This document shows positions 63,725 to 64,000 of a DNA stretch of 64,000 bases, one piece after another. The stretch lies in assembly GCA_000752035.1 (NCBI GenBank), contig CCFE01000010.1, positions 62,001-126,000 on the forward strand, read 5' to 3'. Position 1 is the stretch's first letter, and every line of letters starts with the position of its first letter. The position numbers and the translations under genes are program-made. Under the pieces are notes generated by a model. The model had not been told where the DNA came from. It was given only the letters and a program-made list of their open reading frames with translations, and ran no database searches. The stretch is from Bacillus rubiinfantis (GTDB taxonomy: Bacteria > Bacillota > Bacilli > Bacillales > Cytobacillaceae).

Positions 63725-64000
63725 TTACCTTTTCCTGCTTTCCCGTTTATTTTTCAAATAAGTGGAACGACTCAGCATTTTACCTTCCTTCTGATTGTGT
63801 GAATGCCACACCTTCCATTCGAGCAGGATTTTGCTTTTTTCAATGTAATCGTATTCCATCACCATGTCACAAAGCATGGGGTCAATTTCGTCCTTATTTC
63901 CCTTATATATGATTTCAGGGTTCACGAACAAAGGGCGCGCATTGACGTTCCGTTTATAAAGTTTGATTTCTTTTGCACTAACAATTTCGTAAATCAATCC
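63725..64000 (-). CDS. RepL-like protein, C-terminal part (5' end outside the window)
   Basis: The frame is open to the window edge. It contains ARPLFVNPEIIYKGNKDEID, the NP...YKG pattern of RepL tails, then a basic end (LSRSTYLKNKRESRKR). Together with the gene at 63061 it suggests a replication region at the right edge. Confidence 0.5.
   Translation of the reverse strand, partial: GLIYEIVSAKEIKLYKRNVNARPLFVNPEIIYKGNKDEIDPMLCDMVMEYDYIEKSKILLEWKVWHSHNQKEGKMLSRSTYLKNKRESRKR

Overview
The window reads as a piece of a large mobile replicon, most likely a conjugative plasmid, from a Gram-positive, spore-forming Bacillaceae host. Ribosome binding sites are mostly of the AAAGGAGG type, TTG and GTG starts are frequent, and many genes are typical of Bacillus (resABC, ctaB, yqfD, prsW, cadC). 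No tRNA, rRNA or CRISPR array was seen.

Left part, 1 to about 22.7 kb, is AT-rich accessory DNA. It carries a cadmium/zinc resistance pair (cadA/cadC), a DDE transposase, and plasmid-type extra copies of housekeeping genes for membrane and envelope work: prsW, yqfD, a resA-like thioredoxin, a CwlO/M23 hydrolase, ctaB, uppP, resBC, lgt, an NhaC antiporter and a CDF metal exporter. Among them lie many decayed pieces: a second cadC start, a resA remnant directly upstream of resB, an nhaC tail, a vanW fragment, an lgt copy that lost its catalytic block, a receiver-only response regulator and a sensor-kinase remnant. Two genes here, cadA and a PCYCGC-motif lipoprotein, each carry one in-frame UGA exactly where a cysteine of a CxxC pair is expected. 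Each UGA is followed by a small hairpin of bacterial SECIS type, so both are candidate selenoproteins.

At about 22.7 kb the base composition becomes visibly richer in G+C and nearly every gene lies on the minus strand. From 22.8 to 28.4 kb there is a phage-like recombination set: PD-(D/E)XK exonuclease, SSB, a CHC2 zinc-finger protein and an ERF annealase with a duplicated C-terminal domain. It is bracketed by two copies of a leader-like repeat. From 28.4 to 35.7 kb lies a Tad/type IV pilus-like locus: a CpaF ATPase, two TadB/C membrane proteins, three pilin-like proteins and an 884-residue secreted protein. From 35.7 to 46 kb lie an ArpU-like regulator, an S1-domain protein, a soluble VirD4-type coupling protein, an RDD protein, an Mrr-like protein, a replication-relaxation protein and a RusA-like resolvase. 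From 46.2 to 58.1 kb is a Gram-positive type IV secretion system (CwlT-like, VirB6, lipoprotein, VirB4, TcpE, TcpD-like, TcpC). From 58.2 to 64 kb come small hypothetical genes, a ParM/ParR-type partition pair, a frame-broken YdjM-like gene and RepL-like winged-helix genes.

The pilus operon and the secretion operon appear to share a promoter design: GTCC units repeated every 11 bp, placed exactly 21 nt from an extended -10 box in both. This suggests that the pilus belongs to the mating machinery. No relaxase of a family I recognise is in the window, so the transfer set may be completed outside it.
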